64,000 bases of DNA from Inia geoffrensis (lineage: Eukaryota > Chordata > Mammalia > Artiodactyla > Iniidae): contig CM070903.1 in assembly GCA_036417435.1 (NCBI GenBank), forward strand, positions 62,720,001 through 62,784,000. Reading direction: 5' to 3'. The notes under the pieces are model-generated. The model was not told the DNA's origin. It searched no databases and saw nothing but the letters and a program-made list of their open reading frames with translations. The translations under genes and the position numbers were made by a program. Below, in pieces: positions 58,409 to 64,000 of the stretch. The stretch's first letter is position 1. Each line of letters starts with the position of its first letter.

Positions 58409-58619
58409 TTTTTTTTTTTTTTTTGCGGTACGCGGGCCTCTCACTGTTGTGGCCTCTCCCGTTGCGGAGCACAGGCTCCGGGCATGCAGGCTCAGCGGTC
58501 ATGGTTCACGGGCCCAGCCGCTCTGCGACATGTGGGATCTTCCCAGACCGGGGCATGAACCCGTGTCCCCTGCATTGGCAGGCGGACTCTCAACCACTGC
58601 GCCACTAGGGAAGCCCCGC
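58409..58619 (-). mobile_element. CHR-1-type SINE, reverse orientation
   Basis: T-tail, 'gcggtacgcgggcctctcac', 'ggcctctcccgttgcggagc', 'gaacccgtgtcccctgcatt' (inverted B box) and 'aaccactgcgccactaggga'. Target duplication cattgtttctt at 58398-58408 and 58620-58630, exact. Little diverged. Confidence 0.97.
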
Positions 58620-58865
58620 CATTGTTTCTTAATCTAGCTTCACTCCTCATAAAGAGTAAAGGGGAAATAAAAAGTGTGGAAGAGAGTAAAATCCAATTCT
58701 GCCACACTGTGGTACACAGTGTGCAGGGGGCACACACCCCCTGCAGTACCTTTTATTATTTGGGACTCATATGTCAGGAGGCCCACAATAGGGAAGCATA
58801 GGCATAAGTGATGGAGTTCTGTAAATTATAGCATTAGGTTTCCTGCTAAGTGAAGTTTCAGTTTC

Positions 58866-58912
58866 TCTCTCTCTCTCATGCACACACACGCATACACACT
58901 CATACACACAAA
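58866..58912 (+). repeat. (TC)n/(CA)n short microsatellite
   Basis: 'ctctctctctctcatgcaca' followed by interrupted CA units. Confidence 0.85.
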
Positions 58913-59317
58913 AGAGCTGTTGTTTCTTTTTATTTTGTTTGAAAATTTAGGCTTGGTGTTGAAAATTATCTCATTAATTTTTTGTTTGTTTGGTTGGTAT
59001 TTTTGTTTGTTCGGGAAAAAAAAATTACTACGAGTTGCCTAGGGGGATAAGGGGTGACTGTTGAATGCTACAACATTAAATTGGACCCTGTCAACAAGAG
59101 TAAGCATACCCTAAGCTCATTTCATATGTAAATTGTATATTTTTCTTTCCTTTCTCTACATTTTATTCACCAAAGCAGAAATGGGAGGTTTTAGTTTCTC
59201 TATTTCTTTCTTCTAGTATATTGATATATTCAAGAGTATAGTAATTTTCTCCATTTTTACCCAAGCCATGCTTTTCTTAAGCACTTCTACTTGGTCCTCC
59301 CCACTCCCACACCACCA

Positions 59318-59337
59318 CCCCCACCCCTCCCCCGCCC
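59318..59337 (-). other. Tight minus-strand G-quadruplex motif
   Basis: Plus strand has C-runs of 5, 4, 5 and 3 with single-nt separators, giving on the minus strand four G-runs with three 1-nt loops, the most stable loop class. It would sit on the template strand of GAP43 intron 1. Confidence 0.7.
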
Positions 59338-59399
59338 ACTGTTCTAAAATTGCTCCCTCTGAGGTCCCTAGTGGCCTCTTCATTTCCATTTCCAAAGTC

Positions 59400-60045
59400 C
59401 TTTTCTTGGTGTTCACTTAACATTTTCACCCAGCTGGACTCTGCTGGACACCCCTTCCTGGCATTGATTCTCTCTCCTCTTGGCTCCTATGCTGGCCCTT
59501 TTCAATTCTTACTCTCCTTGTCTAGGCTGGCTTTCACTAGATCAACTTTCCGTTTTCGTCTTCTAAATGCAGATATTCCCCAGAACAAGACCTTAGTCTT
59601 TCTGACCTTTTACCTCTAATTTTCATCAGAAATCCCATCCACCTTTATAGCTTCAACTATCATCTCTCCATAAATATATGTCCCAGGTTTGTATTTCCTA
59701 TACTCAAATGCTTCTTACATCTCTAGTTGGATTCCCCCTTCCAAATGTTTGTAATTGAAACTGAGTCCATCACCTTTCTCCAAAATCCATCTTCCCCTTT
59801 GAATTCTCCCCTTTCTGTTAATTCTTCCAGTCTCAGTGATGATTTTCTCATCTTAATTTCTAAACCACAAATTAGCTGTACCACCCATTTAACTTTGAAT
59901 TTATGCTAGTTTGTTATTTAATTCTTTAATTTTATTTCTTGTTACCATACATAAAACATAAATATTTTGAGGTCAAGAGTTGCATTTTTTACATCTCTAT
60001 ATTTCTGCTTACTACCCAGTATTCAATAAATGATTTTTATTGTTA
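59400..60045 (+). repeat. Ancient LINE 3' region (L1ME/L2-type)
   Basis: Pyrimidine-rich with 'ggcattgattctctctcctc', 'gcagatattccccagaacaa', 'agtctttctgaccttttacc', 'ttgaggtcaagagttgcatt' and end 'acccagtattcaataaatga'. Same family as 46725-48360, more diverged. Confidence 0.6.
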
Positions 60046-62297
60046 AGATGTCTCAACTAAGTTGCTAATATTTTGCATATACCTCTCTTATTGTGGTCAC
60101 TTTTGAAAGAGTTGACAGATTTTGATGAAAATCAGTAGATATGAAGATGTAATTGTGGTTCAGACCACCATCTTGAGACAAAATGGCAGCTAATAAATTT
60201 ACTGATAAGAGATTTTCTCTAGCATTGTTAACAGTGAGTTCTGTATAATTTTATACATGTTTGCACTGAATGTTTCCTGCTATTCAGAACCTCTGATAGA
60301 GCAAGCTACCAGTCAAAAAATTTTTGAGTTAAATGGAAGAATCTAGAGTTAGGTTAGGTTATGCAGATACCCAAATGAGAGGTAAGGCTGAGATAAACAT
60401 CAAAAACTGAATGTCTACACCTCATTTGGGAGAATACTGACAGCAAGGAATATGCATTTTCTTAATTTTTATTGACCAAAACATAAGGACGTTTTTTCAG
60501 CGTTAGAGGTTAGAAAAAGACTTGAGGAATAGTTTCTGCTCTCACTTTGTGTTTTAGGCCATTAGTTTACCAAGGGTAACCTCTACTTCTTAAACTTTTG
60601 TATCTCCCAGGACTAGGTTTACAGGTTCTCAGAATTAATGAGCTGGAAAGAACTAGACCATCTAGTTCAAACCTCTTGTTTAGAGATATGCGACTTGCTT
60701 CCTCTGGGCCTTATCCTTGAAGCCCCGAATTTGTACTGGCCCTAGAGTTTGGGTAATTCTATCCAAATGGAAATGTTGCTATTATATTATAAAATAACAT
60801 TTTTTGCCCTGTTCATATTTAATAAATTTTCCCACAAAAAACGATTTACTTTCCACTTTGTAGATACTTTCCCATGAAAAAATAGATTGATTTCTCACTT
60901 TCCAAACACTAAACATTTGAAATTTAAAAATTAGTCCTAAAGAAGAGTTTTCAGAATATATAGAACAATAGTAGGGAGGAAATATCACTCTCCATCTCTC
61001 CCTGTCCATTCCTCCCTCTACCCCAAATCCACTGTATATAAGAATTTATGCATTGCTTCTGCAGTGATTCTGCCATTCTTAAGGCTGGAAAGCTTAGTTC
61101 AATTGCCTCTCATTAGCTTGAAGTTATTTTCTCTGATGTAAAATAGCCTATATTTCATGTATTCCATGGTTTTAGTTTAATTTAGCAGTTGGCCACCATA
61201 GGTACAAAACAGAATTGGTGCTCAGAGCAAAGTACAAAATTTTTCAAACACTGACTATTATACTCGTTTTTAGTATGACCCTAATCAATTCCCCTACTTG
61301 TCCACTTATCTACCTACAGAGGATGAAACAGCAAATTACAAGAGTTTATCTGAAAAGTTCTTCTCTGGAGAAAGAGACTTAGGAAATATAAACTCTCCTT
61401 ACTGAAGAGCCCAGCTCTTCCCAGGACGATCTGAGAAAATGACGGGCAAACCCAATACTACTTCAGCACACCTCTCTCACAGTCTTTTTTTAAAAGCCCT
61501 ATTTTATTTGATCACTACGTTCCTAAATCAAAAGAGAGCTTCAGCAAAATCTGCCTTCGTGGGGGCAAAAGCAATCTCAACAGTGTCACACTCTCAGAAA
61601 GGCAGATACTGCTGAATGTTGACTGGACAAAAGATGGTTTTCTTTTTCCTCCAGCAAAAATTGCTCCCATTACTTGAGAAAGCGACACAATATGATGTTT
61701 ATTCCTGTTTACAGATGTTTAACCAGTGCCCCTTCAGAGGGTCATGTGTCTACAAACAACATCATGGTAATTATATCCATTGATATAAAGAACAGATGTG
61801 GAAATTGGTGGTTTCTTGGGGGAAAATAATGCCAAGTCCACTTTCCAGAAATGTACACAGTTACAGAAATGTAACATTCTGTGCGGAGGTCTCTTTAGTG
61901 TCGGTAACTGCATGTGCTTACATTCAAATATATGGGATTTTTGTGCGACACCTAGCAGAAAAGTCCAGGGGCACCTAGACAATGATGCAGATCATTTGAT
62001 GCATTTAAAAATTCCTAGTGATACTGGACACATCTCCAGAGCCCAAGAACGTCTTTGATTCTAAAGTTTTCCGGGCAAGAAATAGGTATTGAGAAGAGAA
62101 TCGAATGAGAAAAACTCTGATGCTCCACACACCCCTGAGGTCTCTGCATCTTACCTATAAAAAGACTTCAGTGAGGCCAGATTGCATCAAGGTATCATAC
62201 TTTGACCTGTGAACACCAAAATATTCTTAAACTCACCACTGCAGGGTCTGGCAGGGATCAGGGGTCACTGGTCCTCTCCTGAAAACTAGAATTCAAT
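60046..62297. other. Mostly unique intronic sequence
   Basis: No transposon recognised in 2.2 kb. 61450-62060 keeps balanced composition and carries a forkhead-type TGTTTAC (near 61706) and TAAT motifs; a candidate conserved element, not testable here. Confidence 0.45.
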
Positions 62298-62311
62298 GGT
62301 TCCTTATTTTA

Positions 62312-62528
62312 TTTTATTTATTTATTTTTTTTCTTTGTGGTACGCGGGCCTCTCACTGTTGTGGCCTCTCCCATCGTGGAGCACAGGCTCCGGACGCACA
62401 GGCTAAGCGGCCATGGCTCACAGGCCTAGCCACTCCGTGGCATGTGGGATCTTCCCGGACTGGGGCACGAACCCGTGTCCCCTGCATCGGCAGGCAGACT
62501 CTCAACCACTGCGCCACCGGGGAAGCCC
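62312..62528 (-). mobile_element. CHR-1-type SINE, reverse orientation
   Basis: T-rich tail, 'gtggtacgcgggcctctcac', 'gcacaggctccggacgcaca', 'ggcacgaacccgtgtcccct' (inverted B box) and 'aaccactgcgccaccgggga'. A perfect 14-bp duplication, ggttccttatttta, at 62298-62311 and 62529-62542. Confidence 0.97.
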
Positions 62529-62542
62529 GGTTCCTTATTTTA

Positions 62543-63129
62543 AATGCCGATGTTACCTTGGATGTAACAAGAAGGATTAGATGAAATCTAATCTATGTCA
62601 TATAGTGTGTGCAGAATGTTATACAGAGATCCAGTGTGTGCCTAAAGGATGAGATTTCTCCTGAACCAAGGCTATCTGTGCCTTCACATGTACCAAAACT
62701 TTTCAGAAGACAATATGTATCCTATAAATAATCGTGATGAAACATTGGAAGTTAATTTGCATTTACATTGTTTACAGTAATATGCCATGACATTATGCCT
62801 AACTTTGGAATTTTGCCTCTGGGGCAAAAAAAGTGAAATCTTCTTTTTCCAGGCCATGCTTTTCTGCTTTTCATGATACCATATAAACTACCCAGCAGCA
62901 CCAAACTGGGTGTCTATGATTGAAATGTAACAGAGGAGCAATCTAGTCTGCTAATCTGAATCTTTCAGGCCCAGGATGGACTGATAATAGAGAGACCTGC
63001 CAAGTGCCTTAGGCTAAAGTGTGCCTTGTGACACTAATGATCTAATTCAGCTATCTACTTTGTCCCAATTTCAGCCTTCTCTTTCTCTGTGGCCCTAGGG
63101 ACTCAAAGGAAAACACAGGAGGTGAGGAG
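62543..63129. other. Unassigned intronic sequence
   Basis: No repeat or exon recognised. Confidence 0.45.
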
Positions 63130-63230
63130 GCCTAGCATCAGCTCTATCACTGGTTGCATCACTCTCTCTCTAGACCTCGGTTTCCAGGGCTATGAAAGAA
63201 CATGGTTTGATGATTTCTCCTAGATCTCAC
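63130..63230 (+). repeat. MIR SINE relic
   Basis: 'gcatcagctctatcactggt', 'catcactctctctctagacc' and 'tcggtttccagggctatgaa' keep the forward MIR order. Confidence 0.6.
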
Positions 63231-63404
63231 ATGTTGGGCTAAGTGAGTCTATGCATGTTGGAATTTAAGACCGGAATTCTTAGTCACATGTGTGGGATAG
63301 CTCCAACTGTCCCTAAAAGCAGGAAGCAATGGGTAGGAATAGAAAATTCTGACTGTTGCTTGATATAAACATGTTCAGTAAAATCAAGGAAACTATTCCC
63401 CAAC

Positions 63405-63585
63405 AGGAATGTGGCTCAGCTTATCATCCTCATTGCGGTCTAAGCCCACTAGGGTACTTATTAAAATGCATTTCAGGCCCTCTGTAGTGCTACGCCAGAC
63501 TTCTTCAGTCCGCATCATGGAATCTGCTTTACACAAGAACCCTGGTGGTAAAATATACAAGCTGAAGTTGGAAATCTTTTGTCTA
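63405..63585 (+). repeat. MER5A-like hAT MITE relic
   Basis: 'agggtacttattaaaatgca', 'tttcaggccctctgtagtgc', 'catcatggaatctgctttac' and 'tacaagctgaagttggaaat' follow the MER5A order. Confidence 0.5.
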
Positions 63586-64000
63586 GGTGAATGAGCACTT
63601 TTTCTGCTCATCTGTAATTTGGTTGGGAAAAAATCATTGGTCTACCCTAAACTTCAGTTTTATAATAATGGAAACATTATCCATCTTTCCTGTTTCCCGG
63701 AAAGTGTTAGTGCCTTAGTAGGACAGCCTCTTAGAAAACAGCTTCTTAGAAGAGCAAGCAATTTCTTAGTTACAAATGGTTCGTTTTTCAAAAATAAATA
63801 AACTTGAAACTTAAGACACTTTTGCCACAGAAATAACATAAAATGGTGTTAATGTTTCCAGACCTGTCTATAAAATTCAGGCTTGATCCCAAATGTAGCT
63901 GGAATTCTGTACATTTGCAGTGAAAACATAGGAGAAAACAATAATGTTATCGGGTTTGGGAATGTAATAGAACTAGTCCTTTATATCTAATTTCACACAC

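Larger units (their letters stand above)
33693..64000 (+). other. GAP43: GAP43 intron 1 (5' part)
   Basis: Begins at the GTAGAC donor after exon 1 and continues beyond the window. No segment matching GAP43 exon 2 (VEKNDEDQ..., IQ motif) was found, in line with the tens-of-kilobases first intron known in mammals. Repeats sit mainly after 37.9 kb; the first 4 kb is repeat-poor. The long-isoform alternative first exon known in human was not recognised here. Confidence 0.85.

Noticed and set aside
33693..64000. Search for GAP43 exon 2, exon 3 and the alternative long-isoform first exon
   Set aside because: No segment translating to VEKNDEDQ/IQ-motif sequence or to the human long-isoform N-terminus was found, so they are presumed outside the window.

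Overview
This is mammalian nuclear DNA, almost certainly from a cetacean (whale or dolphin). At least seven tRNA-derived SINEs of the CHR type are present: a TGGCGCAGTGG A box, a GGTTCGTGCCC-like B box, and a body ending in a GCGTACCGCA-like motif before poly-A. Several are nearly undiverged. A shorter CHR-type relative and a young cetartiodactyl-type L1 also occur. CHR SINEs are shared by cetaceans, hippos and ruminants. No BovB or Bov-tA/ART2A repeats, which are normally dense in ruminant DNA, were recognised, which argues against a ruminant.

The one protein-coding element I can support is exon 1 of GAP43 (neuromodulin) on the + strand. The ATG is at 33663; ten codons read MLCCMRRTKQ and run straight into a splice donor at 33693. 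This is the known tiny first coding exon of GAP43. Upstream lies a purine-rich promoter and 5'UTR: a TATA-like TTTAAATA (33176), an AP-1-like TTAGTCA (33252), the proximal CAGTTG E-box (33419), and a GA tract with 35 uninterrupted GA units. So 1 to about 33.1 kb is intergenic 5' flank, and 33693 to 64000 is the first part of GAP43 intron 1. Exons 2 and 3, which encode the IQ/calmodulin site and the rest of the protein, lie beyond the window.

Layout. 0-6 kb: MIR and L2 relics, then an old L1 3' end broken by a SINE pair and by a MER2-type DNA transposon. 6-16 kb: MER5A, two MLT1-type LTRs (one interrupted by an hAT element), a young L1 inside an older L1, several SINEs and a MER21-like LTR. 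16-26 kb: mostly unique DNA with CR1/L3-like and other ancient LINE relics and a large TG/AG microsatellite. 26-32.6 kb: SINEs, two MaLR LTRs in the same orientation, MIRs, and a very young CHR SINE ending about 1 kb before the GAP43 start codon. 33.1-37.9 kb: the promoter, exon 1 and a repeat-poor 5' intron containing a CpG-dense patch, a kappaB-like palindrome and a G-quadruplex-type run. 38-64 kb: intron 1 with ancient LINE 3' regions, MIR/L2/MER5 relics, microsatellites and three or four further SINEs.

All other open frames examined are short and fall in repeats, simple sequence or unique non-coding DNA. No tRNA or rRNA gene, CRISPR array or bacterial feature is present. Repeat family names come from pattern recognition without alignment, so exact subfamilies and boundaries (roughly 10-50 bp for old elements) are approximate. 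SINE boundaries are tighter where target-site duplications could be read.
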